In this document: in pieces, positions 43,691 through 55,004 of the stretch
Position numbering within the stretch: position 1 is the first letter of the stretch
Layout: each line of letters starts with the position of its first letter
NCBI GenBank assembly: GCA_022495995.1
Contig: JAFEMH010001295.1
Coordinates: 62,001-126,000 of the forward strand
Direction of reading: 5' to 3'
Source: Adenophora triphylla var. japonica
Lineage: Eukaryota > Streptophyta > Magnoliopsida > Asterales > Campanulaceae
DNA length: 64,000 nucleotides
Notes under the pieces: model-generated
Told to the model about the DNA's origin: nothing
Databases searched by the model: none
The model's input: only the letters and a program-made list of their open reading frames with translations
Position numbers and translations under genes: made by a program

Positions 43691-45273
43691 TATTTTGGAA
43701 GATTTTCATCCTTTGGGTCTTTGTTGGTGATCACACGACCGGATCGTGTGAGTAGGTTGACTGTTTTAGACCCTTTCTCCTTTTGTTCTAAGATTTCCTC
43801 CCAAGACATCATATAACAGAAAGAAGATTTATTAAATTCAAGAGGGCTCTCGTCCACAATTGTGGCTAGACGAGTAGGATCCTCGAATCTACTTTCTATT
43901 TCTATCAGATTGACCTCATTGTTTGGCAAAGGATTAGTAACAACATTAGGTAATCCTATCACTTTATCGTCAAACAAATCTTGGATGACATCTTTCAAGT
44001 GGAAGCAAGAGTTGGTGTCGTGACCGGTGAAGTTGTGGTACTTGCAGAAAAGGTGATGAGCATGGTTGGCAAGAAGGTCTTTCTTTGGAGGCCCACCTTC
44101 TCTTGGTTTGATTTTCCTGTTCTTGACAAGCACTTCGAAGAGTTCTTCTTGAGTGATTCTTTCAAGCTTGTCATAATGTCTATCCTTCTTCTTCTTTTGT
44201 GGTGGAGAATGCTACTTGAGTATTTACCATTTCGGGATGATTGAAGACAATGGCATTGACGGATGCATCCTTAGGATTGGAAGAGGAAGAAGAGCTCTTG
44301 TTGTAACGGAATCCACTTTCTTTCTTGGCTTCCCTTTTCTGTTTGATGAGGTCATCTAACCGTATGCCCGACTTGTGAAGTTCGGCGAAACTAGGAAAAT
44401 AGTTACCGGCTAGCTTGTCTTGATATTCCTCTCTAAGGCATTGTATGAGGATGTGAATTTGCTCGTCTAGGCTGGGCCTATCAACAATTTCGGTTAATTT
44501 GGTTCTCCACCTTTTGACAAAATCTGTGAAGGATTCGTTCGGAAGCTGTTTGGTTTGCTCAAGATCCCTTCTAGTGGTGCGATAAGTGGAGTTGTCCTCG
44601 TATTGCTTTTGGAAAGTACAACTAGCAAGTGGCAAGTCGAGTCTCGTAGAGAGTGGAAGGGTCATATACCAATCTCTAGCGGCACCATCGAGAGTTTGTG
44701 GAAAGCATTCGGCCAACTGGTTGTCATCGACTCCCATGGGTAGCATGGCCCAAGAGTAAGTCTCCAAATGTGATTTGGGACAGGTGGTGCCAATGAATTT
44801 TGCAATGTCGGGTGTCTTGTACTTTCTAGGAAGCTTTGACATGGACTGTCGAAGGGTATCGTAATCGATAGAGAGCGAGGCTCCCTTACTCACATCGAGG
44901 GATGCAAGTTTCTTTTCAAGCATGGCCATGGTAAGGGGTTCATTCTTGCTTTCCCCCTTGCTTTCTTTTTTGGATGTGTAGCTTTCATTGTCAGATGAGG
45001 AAGATACGAGCTAGACTCGTACTTATTTTTCTTGCCTTTGCTTTTGCGGCGACCCTTGGCCCTTTTGGTGTATGACTCCTCTTCCCCGGAGGAAGAATCA
45101 TTTTTCTTCTTCTTTTCTTTGTTGGCTAGTGCAACTCTAAGTTCTTGAATTTCTTCTACAAGAGTGTGGATTTGGGAGGCTTGCACTTCTAGGCGATCAT
45201 TAGCTTCTTCCAGAAGTTTGTGGTTGTTTTCGGACAGAGTTTCGTTACCCGGAATGTTGTCGACGTCGGACAT
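43690..45273 (-). pseudogene. gag: Gag of G (capsid domain and zinc motif), frameshifted
   Basis: ATG at 45273 follows the leader shared with C. The first 60 residues form a coiled coil (HKLLEEANDRLEVQASQIHTL) with a Lys-rich stretch. A frameshift near 45000 leads into the capsid domain (WAMLPMGVDDNQ, RDWYMTLPLS, FTDFVKRWRTKLTEI); a second in an A-rich run near 44200 leads to the zinc-like motif FCKYHNFTGHDTNSC and the gag tail. TAA at 43690-43692 is followed in the same frame by protease. Its capsid has no counterpart in C. Confidence 0.87.
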
Positions 45274-46525
45274 TGTGTTGGGAGTCTTGAAGTTGGGTAG
45301 CTTTGGAAAACTGACAGAAGAGATGCAGATATCAGGATCTAGCCCCAACGAGTCGAAAGCAGGCTCAAAATGGCTCTGGCTCAGATTCAGCAAACGAAGC
45401 ATTATCCGCGCGAGATATGTTGTCCCGCGCGAGATAACCACACGGAAAGTCGATTTTTATTTAGACCTAATTTTTGGTCGGAACGGAAAGTCCGTTTTGA
45501 GGGGTTTCTAAGGCCTTTATCAGAACCTAACGACTAAGCAATCAATCCGATTTTTGTAAGACAAAGCCATGTAAGATTGTTTTTTTTTTGAAGGATTATA
45601 TGCATATTTTTTTTTGAAGGGACATCCGAAAGGGTCATTCCGAAGGGACTTTTACCGAAGGGACTTTTCCGAATCCTTTTTATTTTCAATTTTGCATGGC
45701 TTTGTTTTGGTCAAAAACAAGAAAAGATCACCGAGTCAAAACCGACCGGTCACGGAGTGATCCTAAAAAGGTCAATCTACATGAGAATGTGGCGATGCAG
45801 GGCTGGAAGGCTAGGCTCCCCGCGATATGACAATCTAAGTGGATTGAATACGCGGAGTGGGATTGTCCAACTTCGGAGAGACCGGCGACTAGGTGGTTAC
45901 CGTCATCCGTCCTTAGTGTGGGTCCCGGGTTGATAGAGGGTATGCAGTCCAATGAAAGTTATAATATGAGTGCGCGTGTATGATAGTCAATCTAGGTGAT
46001 AGAGTAAAATAGAGAGAGTTTTTTTTGAAAGCAAAAGAAAAAAAAACAGATAGTGGCCGCACCAAGTGGTTGCCTACGTTTCTCCCAAATTAGGAAGACT
46101 CAGGCCGTCGTAGTTTCACATATTGAGAGAGAAAGAGAGATAAATAATTCAATTTACAACTCCCGAATCCCCAATGGACCGGACTTTAATTAAATAAAAC
46201 TCAATCGCACGCAGTTTATAAATAATAATCAATTATTTAAAGGAAACGAAGGTTCGAGTTCTACACCTTAAGGGAGGCCTTAAAATGTGAGAACTCTGCA
46301 GATAATGAATTCTGGGATCCCCCTTGCGTGTTCGACCCTCGTCTTGGACCACGGGATGAACAGGAGAAACCAGAAAACAACCAGATTGCCGAAGCCATAT
46401 CTCGCGCGGGATATGATATCTCGCCGCGAGACATGCTTCATCTGAGAGCAAAAAATTCGAATTTACTAAACTTTTTGAAAACCTCTCTTTTAATTTTGAC
46501 GCAAGTTTAAGCCTCTTAATTTTAA
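45274..46525 (-). promoter_or_regulatory. Leader of G with two palindrome pairs
   Basis: No gene. Pairs at 45402-45418 / 45420-45437 (130-165 bases before the gag ATG) and 46397-46414 / 46416-46433 (just after the primer site). Apart from small gaps the leader matches C at 12817-14027. Confidence 0.6.
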
Positions 46526-46544
46526 GTCCCCAGCAGAGTCGCCA
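46526..46544 (-). other. Primer binding site of G
   Basis: GTCCCCAGCAGAGTCGCCA on the plus strand, so TGGCGACTCTGCTGGGGAC on the sense strand, one base from the LTR. Confidence 0.88.
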
Positions 46545-46545
46545 C

Positions 46546-47551
46546 TGTAGCGTTGTGAGGAAAAAGAAAGGAATAATGATTTTATCTTTCCTTTTCATTT
46601 TTGAGTCGCCACCTATATTATTCGGTTGGAGAAAATAGGAAAACCATTTTGAAAAAGATTTGGGTTCGGGGCTTAGGTTATGAAATGGGTAGGTCAAGGA
46701 GCATCCATTTCACCCAATCCGGAGATCGGTCTTGCTAAAGAAAAGAGAGGTTTTCAAAAGAAGGAAAAAACGATTTTTTAATATTATAAACAAAGGTCCA
46801 TTTAACGGGGTTAAACGGAATGTAGGATCGATTGCTTCGAGACCGTCTCCATGATTTGGAGAGGCTCTAGGCCGATCCTAGATTCTATGGACTTATACCA
46901 CTCTAACAATCAATTAGAAAGGGATTTAGGAATTACCTTGCGTGAGGTGATTTGGGCAGAGTTTCGACTCAAGTTTAGAGTCGACTCTTGACACGGACAG
47001 AGCTTCGCCTCGGTCCTTGACTTGGAGCTTGATGCTTGTTTATCAACAAGGTCGACAAACAAACTATGAGGTGAGTTTTTAGGGTGATTTCGTAGGATTC
47101 TTTCAAGGAGAGAAACCAACAAAATGTGTGTGTTGTGAAAATTCCTGGACCTTTTGAACCTTGGAAGTCACCAAGTATTTATAGGGGTTGGGGAAGTATT
47201 GAAGATGAGATCAAACACTTCAAGATGGTTCCAGACTCCCAATTCTATTGGTTGGCCGGAGAGATAAAGTTTTATCTCGAAAAGAGGTTGAAATCGACGA
47301 GGGAACTGTCGTCTGCAATCTGCAGAGGGGGGATATCTCGCGCGAGACACGCCATCTCGCGGCGAGATATTGCTCCTGTGGACAGTTTTGTCCTTTCCTC
47401 GTTATCTCGTATGCAGTTTAGTCCCAAACTAACGGTGGTTAGTCAAAACTTAACGAAACATGACGAAATGGTGGATTTCTACTTCTTGACTCAAAGCGAG
47501 ACTTAGAGTGGTATAAGTATGTTCCGATGTGTTCAGAATGGGGTGTCTACA
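46546..47551 (-). repeat. 5' LTR of element G (1006 bp)
   Basis: TGTAGCGTTGTGAGG to GGGGTGTCTACA. Nearly identical to the 3' LTR apart from the deletion there. Palindrome pair at 47333-47370 with perfect first copy (ATATCTCGCGCGAGAC); TATTTATA (TATA, minus) near 47176. Confidence 0.92.
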
Positions 47552-47556
47552 CATCA

Positions 47557-48599
47557 TTCTAAATCATTTCAACCCAATTTAACCTAGCCTAAACCTAGGT
47601 CATTTAACACTTGATTTTCCACCAATTTCACTACCACATTTCAAGATTAACCCTCTAAGTTCCACTCAACACATTTTCTTGTACTCTTACTCAACTCTTA
47701 TGAACAACAATATCTTTCCAAACATTAATCATTTCCTCATCTCCAAGAAGGTTTTCCAAAGCATCAAATAACCATTTTAATCACAATACAACACCAAATA
47801 GTTCATGAATCATTAAATAGAAGTAAAGATTATGATAACCCCATTCAAGTCATTAACCTCTTACTCTCATTTTACCTTCATTCTTCCAACTTAGGCCCCC
47901 ATCTAATAACTAAAATCAAGTCAACATTAAATAATCCATTTTACACAAATAACATCATTTAAAATTTCCAAATTCCTTTTCTTTCATCAAAGCATTCATT
48001 AGCACATAAAATGGCAATATTTAGAAGGAAGTCATAATAACTTACTTAGCAATTATGAAGTGGATTAAGGATCTTCTTAGCTCAATGTGCTCCCCTCTTC
48101 ATACCGAACACGAAAGTACAATTAAATCTTCAAATGGAGAAGAATTGAATTTAATAGAATTTTTGGAAGGAATTTAGGGAGAGGGAGTTTCCATGGAAAA
48201 TTGGAAGAAGGAAGAATGAAGAAGATGAAGGAGAGAGAGAGAATGATGAGGTGAAGTGAGGGGATGGAGGAAGTATGGAAGGGGGTAAGGGGCTTTTGAC
48301 TTTTAAGGGAAAAAGGGGTGAGGAAATTAAGGGGAGGAATGCCCCCCCTACAATTAACCTCCTTCTTACTTTCTTTTTCTATTTTATATTTCCCCTACCC
48401 AAAGAAAATAACTACCCACATTTTATTTATTTTATCCATTCCTATTATTATACTTCTCCCAAGATGCTTTATTTAATTTCCCAATTATCTCATCCTAATA
48501 TAAGAAATCAAATATAAAAAATGAACACATAATATTAATAATAATATTAAAAGCATATAATATAATACTAAAATTGTGCCTAGGGTTAGGGTCGTTACA
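47557..48599 (-). repeat. Element F: solo LTR, right part
   Basis: Preceded by CATCA (47552-47556). Ends GGTCGTTACA, so on the minus strand the LTR begins TGTAACGACCC like B's TGTCACGACCC. ACTGG follows (48600-48604). AT-rich, no gene. Confidence 0.88.
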
Positions 48600-48604
48600 A
48601 CTGG

Positions 48605-49381
48605 CTTACCACTGATTTCCGACAAGTTCCCCGGTCAGCTTGAAGTCTCCAATCCTCTGAGAAACAACAGCAGAAGAAAGCAAAATTCCAGCCCGAGTCA
48701 ATTAAGTAGAGTAGGGTCCTGAGTCAGTCCTCAGAGTCTTTTGTTATCAAGTTTGAGTCTCGAGATAGGTCTGATATTCTCACGGTTGATGATAATCACC
48801 GTGTCTTTGACTCTGTCTTCCCTTTTGCATTGAATGAAATGGTTGACCTTTCTGCGTATCCCATAATTGCCACCTTAACAAATGATAAGTTAAATAAGAC
48901 AAATCTTAATGACTTAAAAGTGGTTAATAATGATTCATTTGAAGAGGACACAGACCTTTTAGATGAAAACTTTTTAAATGATAATATAAAGCAGGTTTTT
49001 GACCGAGACGATAATCGGGCCCAAGCTGCCGATGAGGTATTAACTACAGTGAATTTGGGAACTACTGAAGAGCCCAAAGAGACACTGATTGGCAGTTTCT
49101 TCACCGGGAAAGAACGGGAAGCCCTCATTGATCTGCTCAAGGAATATGTGGACGTATTTGCCTGGTCCTACAAAGACATGCCCGGGTTGGATACTTCAAC
49201 TGTTGAGCACCGAATTCCCATGGACCCAGAAGCCAGGCCAGTCAAGCAGAAACTTCGCCGGATCAAGCCAGAATGGTCCCTCCAAGTCAAAGAGGAGATA
49301 GAGAAGCTGCTCAGAGTGGGTTTCATTAGAGTGGTCGAATACCCCAAGTGGTTAGCCAACATAGTAACAGTTACCAAATAG
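48605..49381 (+). pseudogene. Continuation of E's reading frame into reverse transcriptase
   Basis: Joined to 29343-30023 the frame stays constant through 48605-49381, with stops TGA 48641, TAG 48707 and TAG 49379. From about 48760 it matches the pol linker (FPFALNEMVDLSAYP) and then RT N-terminus: FAWSYKDMPGLD, KQKLRRIKPEWS, GFIRVVEYPKWLAN. Sequence identity to RT ends near 49393, before the catalytic core. No protease lies between, unlike L and G. Confidence 0.8.
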
Positions 49382-49398
49382 AATGGCAAAGTCATCCT

Positions 49399-51040
49399 TG
49401 TTTACACCCTTGAAAAGAAGAATAAAAACATATATAAAGCAAGGTTGGAGTTTGTTCTATTTATACTTGGGAGGAGGAGGGTAAAAAAAGGAAACAACTG
49501 AGGAGTACTTCGCCTAAATGGAAAATAAAACATTGTTGGAGAAGGAGGGGTGTGGCCGCCCCTATAGGGGGGTACGTCCGCCCCCTCATGACAGTAGCAA
49601 AACATGGTTTCTGGAATTTAGGTCATGCGTCACTTCCCTTGGGATATGTGCGCTCCACGACATTTTCCTTATATTTCCTGTACTTATAAACACTCCAAAA
49701 AGCTATTAAACACACAAGGTTGAGCATTAAATAAGTCTAAAAGTATATCATTTGGATGGGTAAACACATACATTTAATACCCCTACAACTTATATTTTGC
49801 TCGTACTTGAGTAAAACAAATTTTCTAAAACAAAAATAAAAATAATTTTTAAACTACGAAATATAAAAACATTTAAAGAAAAAATATTTTTGGGATGTTC
49901 TAATCATATAAAGGGATGTTAGTCAAATCAGTCTCAGCACTTTACAAACACGCATAATCTATAAGAGTTATTATGAACATGGAATTACAATTACATTGAT
50001 TTATCTAACATACAATTATCCACCACATTATGATAATATGAATGATTATTAGGAGATCATCATCACCAAAATAATATATTTTATAGAGCCACTAGTGTCA
50101 TGCTCTAAACCAAAGATAATAAGATGAAAATTCTGCACAAGGACACTAATATGCATGTTTAACCACACTTGTCAACAAGGCTTCTCTTTAGGGATAAAAT
50201 ATGACTTTATAGATTGTAATGTATCACGGCAATCATGGGCTAGTTTCACGGTTACAAATGAAGGTAAAGACATACGAAGTCAAGCAAGTGAAACTAGAAA
50301 GTCTTTAAGTATATCCTTACTTGAGTGTATCTCTCCTCTCACCCATACCAACCCAATTTCAACCCCCAAACATAGACTTTTTCATTCTTTTATTCAACGA
50401 GTTGATCTCCTTCCTTTCTTTCATTTGGTCACTTTGAATCACAATTTCCATAAAATAAGAGAGGGCAAGGCTCTTAATTTCTTCATCTTTTTTTTTTGCT
50501 TTATATATATAAAGATCACGAAAAATATTATTCACTACATACTTTGCATATGCCCCTCTTTTCAATAAACTACATAACCCTTTTTCTTCCCTTTGTTGAC
50601 CACTTTCCACTCAAGCACTTGATTTTTCAAGCACAACCCATAATTTCCCATTCATTCCCTAATTCCACTTTTTTGAAAAGGTGAGAAAATAGAGTATGAG
50701 TGTAAGGATAAGATAATATGGGTACAAAATGAAGGCGAACGGCGATCTATAACCTGCCACTTTATGAGAGATTTCCATTCTTATTAAGGCTCACAATAGG
50801 ATTCAAAGAAAATAGTCATATATCACTTTCTGAGTAGCCTATTTGATGTGTTATTGATAGTCATGAAAACATGTTCTAAGGACCCCGAGATTGCAAAAAA
50901 TAAAATCGATATTTTGGAGGGTGACACTAATTACACTCTCATATAAACTCACAAGCTCCCAGAGACTCACAAAGAGTGACTTAAAACTAACATTGTCTAC
51001 CCCCAAACTCAAAACTAACATTGTCTACTCTCTCTCATCT
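49399..51040 (-). repeat. Region H: unassigned, probably begins with a minus-oriented LTR
   Basis: Breaks into E's RT at about 49399 with TGTTTACACCC. On the minus strand there is a TATA-like TATTTATA (49458-49465) with GC-rich inverted repeats 80-120 bases upstream (GGGGTGTGGCCGCCCC, 49547-49562; GGGGG...CCCCC, 49567-49585), the layout seen in the other LTRs. I cannot find its other end or a target duplication. The rest (49700-51040) is AT-rich without a convincing gene. Confidence 0.35.
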
Positions 51041-51363
51041 GCCACATATATAGATAATTTCCCATTCCCCATATTTATTATGGTGTTAGTTGTGGCCATT
51101 AATAGAAGCCCATGAAAAATGCGTGACTCACGACTATTCCCCCTCCATTAACAGTCTCTCAACATATTAACAGGGATGATCAAAGTCCGTACTTGTAATA
51201 GCACATCCTCCACATTATCCAAAGGTCGTCTAATAAAACGATCAGCTAATTGAAGGTTCATTGTGCTAGGTTTCAATTCAGATAATCCCAATTTCAAATA
51301 CATGGAGTATGGCAACAAATTCATGCTAGCATCAAGATACAACATCGCCTTCACCTTATTGGT
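51041..51363 (-). pseudogene. Aspartic protease piece of I
   Basis: LDASMNLLPYSMYLKLGL matches the Athila protease active-site region, with the usual D-L-G-A-S altered to D-A-S. Downstream, MATTNTIINMGNGKLS resembles the conserved end of this protease. A TGA/stop near 51148 and several lesions lie between. Confidence 0.7.
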
Positions 51364-51368
51364 GTTGG

Positions 51369-52998
51369 TGTAATGTCCTAGGCTATATTTATATTTAACT
51401 TGAACCGTTATGTATCATCTTTATCATTTATTATAGAGCATGTTTATTCTGTTCATTATATGTTTTGCATATTTATTATATTGAACTGTGTCCCTAGTTG
51501 TTATGAAAAAATAAGTATAAATTGGTAATGGATAATCATGGAGATGATTATATGCATGGAGATGCACATTACACTTATGGGTACTTGCTAGAGAACAAGT
51601 ACTGGACTTGACCTACTTATGAGATTTATGACATGGTATGTTGTCATGATTAAATCTCATGATAGTTGTGTTATTGAATCCTTCATACCTGAGATTATCA
51701 TCGTCTTCCACATGATGAAGATCGTGTTTGATATAGTCTAACACTATCTTTAATCGGTTAGCAATAAGGGCTATGTTAGCACGATTGGACTCATGTAGGG
51801 AAGAATGATAAGTCAAGACGGGATTTGTCCCTCTTATGAAGAGAGATGTTTGCTTGGGCCCCTCGATGAATGATGTTGATGAAATGTGTGGCCACACTCA
51901 AGTGATTTGATGGAGATCAAATGCATTTAGATTATCAACATATTCAGAATCGAGAAAGCATTGAACGGAATTAGTTGGCATAGACCATGACTCATGTTCA
52001 ATTAGACATCGTGGACAAAGGGATTATGACATTGGATCTATTAAGGAATCAAGCTTTGATGTTATATTAATTGGGTGGACATAATGATTTGCTAGAAGTC
52101 ACTTATGTCTTGTGAGGTCGATGTTTTGACTCACTACCAACATAATATAATTCCTTTTGGGTCACACACAAAGAACGAATTTGATTCGAGCTAAATTTGG
52201 AAATTTTTAGGGAAGGGCACGACTCGTGCCAGGAGCAGTGAAACGACTGCATTTTGGCTTCCAAGGGATTTGCGTTGACCAGTTGACTTTTTGGGGTGAA
52301 GCACGACTCGTGCCTTTTGGCACGAATCGTGATAAAAACCAGCACGAGTGCAAATTTTATCACGAAGCGTGACACGAATGAAATTGGCTTGGGATCACTA
52401 GTGATAGGCTAGCATGACTCGTGGCACGACTCGTGACCTGGAGCACGAGTCGTGCCCTGGGCAATTTTTGGTCAGTCCGCGTTTTCCTTGGACGGATTGG
52501 ATTGGGTTTGCCTAAGGACTTCTAACCTATTATGACTAGGGTTTATATATGATATAAATATAAGTCCTTTGCAGCCATAATTTTCTCTCTCACATCATTA
52601 TACTAGGTTTATGAAACTCTAGATTTTGGTTTTGATTTGGACGGATTGAATATTGATTCAATAATCAAGAGGATCATCTAGCAATCCAACAAGAAGGTGT
52701 TCTTGGTTTGTTCGCGTGTGGATCACCATTAGAGGGAGGTTGCTTTATCTCCTAAAGCTTGAAGATCTTCATTATTGATTCATCACCAAGGTTTTGAACA
52801 AGGAATAAGAAGATCCGATTTGACATCAAAATTCCAGGGCTTGAATTTTGAGGTCTACTTTGTTAAACTTCATCGCATTAAGGTATGTAAATCTATTTCA
52901 TATGTTTCTAATATATTCATGCTAGACGGATCTTAGGGCTAGGGTTTTGATGTTATTTAGTTAAATTTCTGCTGCGTTAGTAACTCCAAAACCCAACA
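51369..52998 (+). repeat. Element J: solo LTR (1630 bp) inside I
   Basis: Begins TGTAATGTCCTAGGC, ends CCAAAACCCAACA; flanked by GTTGG (51364-51368) and ATTGG (52999-53003), and it cuts the protease cleanly. The first 350 bases match K at 57238. TATA-like ATATAAATA near 52552 suggests plus orientation. Six palindromes of the GGCACGACTCGTGCC type lie at 52215-52457, close in sequence to those of B. Superfamily uncertain. Confidence 0.75.
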
Positions 52999-53003
52999 AT
53001 TGG

Positions 53004-54470
53004 AATCCTCCAAATCAATAGAAATTGTAAAAATTTCGGGATCCTTTTGTTTAGGTGGAAGGTCTTGTCGTACGGCACTAGAACTTTCTCCCATGATTAA
53101 CTTTTCATCTTTCCCATACTTATGTTTACTGGAGTTAATTTCTTTGAAAAAATTGGCATAAGCAGGAACATTTTTAATGACTTTCAACAAAGGGAGATCA
53201 ATACTAACTTTTGAAAATATGTCCACTAACTCCGACATTTGTTACCGGTGGTAAATAGAGCTTGGGAGTAGATAATTGGCTTTAGGATTTCCCCCCAATC
53301 TATTAGTACTATCATCAATAACTTTTTCATAACTAGAAAGAGGAGAAGGAGAATATACCTCTTTGCCATTCCTTAGAGTGAATATGGCAATGACTTGTTG
53401 CCCTTGACTTGGGAAGGTTCCGGGCTTGTGGCCTTGTAGGGATTTAGCGAATTGCTCTATTTTTGTTTCCATCTTCTTTATTGCAGCATCATGTTGCCTA
53501 GAGGACTGATGCTTCTCTAACCTCATCCGATCCATAGCCTCTTCCCAAGGCTCATTCCTTTGCTCAAATTGTCCTTGTGGCCGTGGAGGATGGATGGGTT
53601 TATTTTTTTGATTTTGATTACCTCCACATGAAATTTTTCGGTGATTCCTCCACCCCGAATTGTATGTATTGTTGTAGGGGTTATTTTGAGAGGGCCTTGG
53701 CAGATTTCCATTCATTCCATGTGCCTGTTCAAAATCAAAATCAAACTATGCACCATTAGGACATAAATTAGTAGCCTGTGTGTATAAACCACATAAATAA
53801 CAAGCATATTGCACAACATTGGCACTAGGTGAAGCGTCTTTAGCATTAAATATGACAATTAATTGTGAAACTTGTTTAGCTAAATTATCATTAGATTCCA
53901 ACTCATCTATGCCCCTAGCCTTACCCTAGTACTCTTTTGTTGGGAATTAACAGGATTCAGGTCATCATAAAAAAATTGATTTAATAAGGGCAAAGGGAAA
54001 TTATGATGGAGGCATTGAACTAGCATAATCTTAAATATATCCTATGTTTCATGAAAAGGCTCACCTACTTCTTGAGCAAATCCTATTATTTTTTGCCTCG
54101 TGTTAGCCAACATGGGATGGGGATAATATTTTTGTAAAAACACGTCATGTAGATGATCCCATGTGCCAATGCTTTAGGTGATAACATCATAAACCAAGTC
54201 TTTTTCGCCTTTTTCAGAGTGTAGAGTAAGCGTTATAATCTAATCTGCTCATCTGTCACACCTTCTTTACATGTTAAGTGAGACACAATCATCATATACT
54301 CAAGAAAGAAAGTCAAAGGGTTCTCGGAAGCTAGGCCCTGATAATTTGGTAACATATTGAAATATTGATCCTTGCCCTTGACCTCTAAATTTTTTGTTGC
54401 TTCGGACAACACAATGCACGATATGGAATCATCCTCTTTAGGACGACTAAATTTCTTCACAGTTTGATCA
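53004..54470 (-). pseudogene. gag: Gag of I (Athila-like)
   Basis: Pieces on the minus strand: 54460-54233 (LPNYQGLASENPLTFFLEY, start of the capsid domain), a damaged middle at 54230-53720, then 53715-52999 in one frame with a stop at 53242. The last part has the Athila landmarks NPYNNTYNSGWRNH, QFAKSLQGHKPGTFPS, ITLRNGKEV-like FTLRNGKEV, and LPLLKVIKNVPAYANFFK. No zinc knuckle, as is usual for Athila gag. Confidence 0.78.
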
Positions 54471-54617
54471 AGCGGGTGCTTCCATTGCTTCCATTAGAAG
54501 CTAAGTTTTTCTATCTTTATTCAGCTTGTAATGTTGTCATTCAATGATTACAAGGTAGGATTCAAAGAATGACGACTAAACATACACTACCTAAACTAAC
54601 TTATTCAATCACAACAA

Positions 54618-54636
54618 GTCCCCGACACGACGCCTA
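54618..54636 (-). other. Primer binding site remnant of I
   Basis: GTCCCCGACACGACGCCTA, a few changes from the reverse complement of TGGCGCCGTTGCCGGGGAC. Marks the 5' end of I's internal region. Confidence 0.6.
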
Positions 54637-55004
54637 AAACTTAATGGATAAAAATCCCTCTTGTAATAAAACCTAGCAAGTATACTAGTCGCCGATATAG
54701 CAACACACAAATGTAAGGGTCGAACCACAGAGACTTGAGTGATAAACAAGATGATTTAAATAGTACAAAGTAACCAAGGGGGGTTGATTATTTTGATTAG
54801 TAAACTACTAAAGAAAATATTAAAGTAAACAAAAAGAAATCAATTACCAATGGATTCATGTATTGAGATTTATAACTATCTTCTCTCTATGATATTTTAA
54901 AAATAAGAAGGGATCAATCTCATTAAATGATTCGTTCACAAAAGTAAAGGCTGGGACATTAGGTGTTCGAATTGCAACCCTAATATTTTCTTTACGTTAT
55001 ACTT

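Larger units (their letters stand above)
31802..47551 (-). mobile_element. Element G: near-complete Tat-type LTR retrotransposon (15,750 bp) with two antisense genes
   Basis: Read on the minus strand: 5' LTR 46546-47551, primer site, leader, gag, protease, RT, RNase H, second RNase H, integrase, then two genes in the opposite direction, a tandem array, purine tract and 3' LTR 31802-32725. Perfect CATCA duplications at 31797-31801 and 47552-47556. The LTRs differ by about ten substitutions that I could see plus one 82-base deletion, so the insertion is fairly recent, yet gag and pol have many frameshifts and stops. It needed proteins from relatives to move, or decayed unusually fast. Confidence 0.92.
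25955..49398 (+). mobile_element. Element E: 5' part of a Tat-type element of the A family, interrupted by F and G
   Basis: Parts: 5' LTR 25955-27739, primer site, leader, a coding region 29343-30023 that resumes at 48605, and the start of RT ending near 49398. F (with G inside it) accounts for 30024-48604. No gag capsid or protease is present between leader and RT. The sequence breaks off within RT at about 49390, and I cannot find the rest or the 3' LTR in the window. Confidence 0.8.
51041..54644 (-). mobile_element. Element I: Athila-like gypsy remnant (gag and protease), split by J
   Basis: Minus strand: primer site 54618-54636, gag 54470-53004, protease broken at 52999 by J and resuming at 51363-51041. 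No RT, RNase H or integrase follows. The PBS reads GTCCCCGACACGACGCC on plus, near the Athila type (GGCGCC...GGGGAC). Heavily decayed. Confidence 0.72.
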
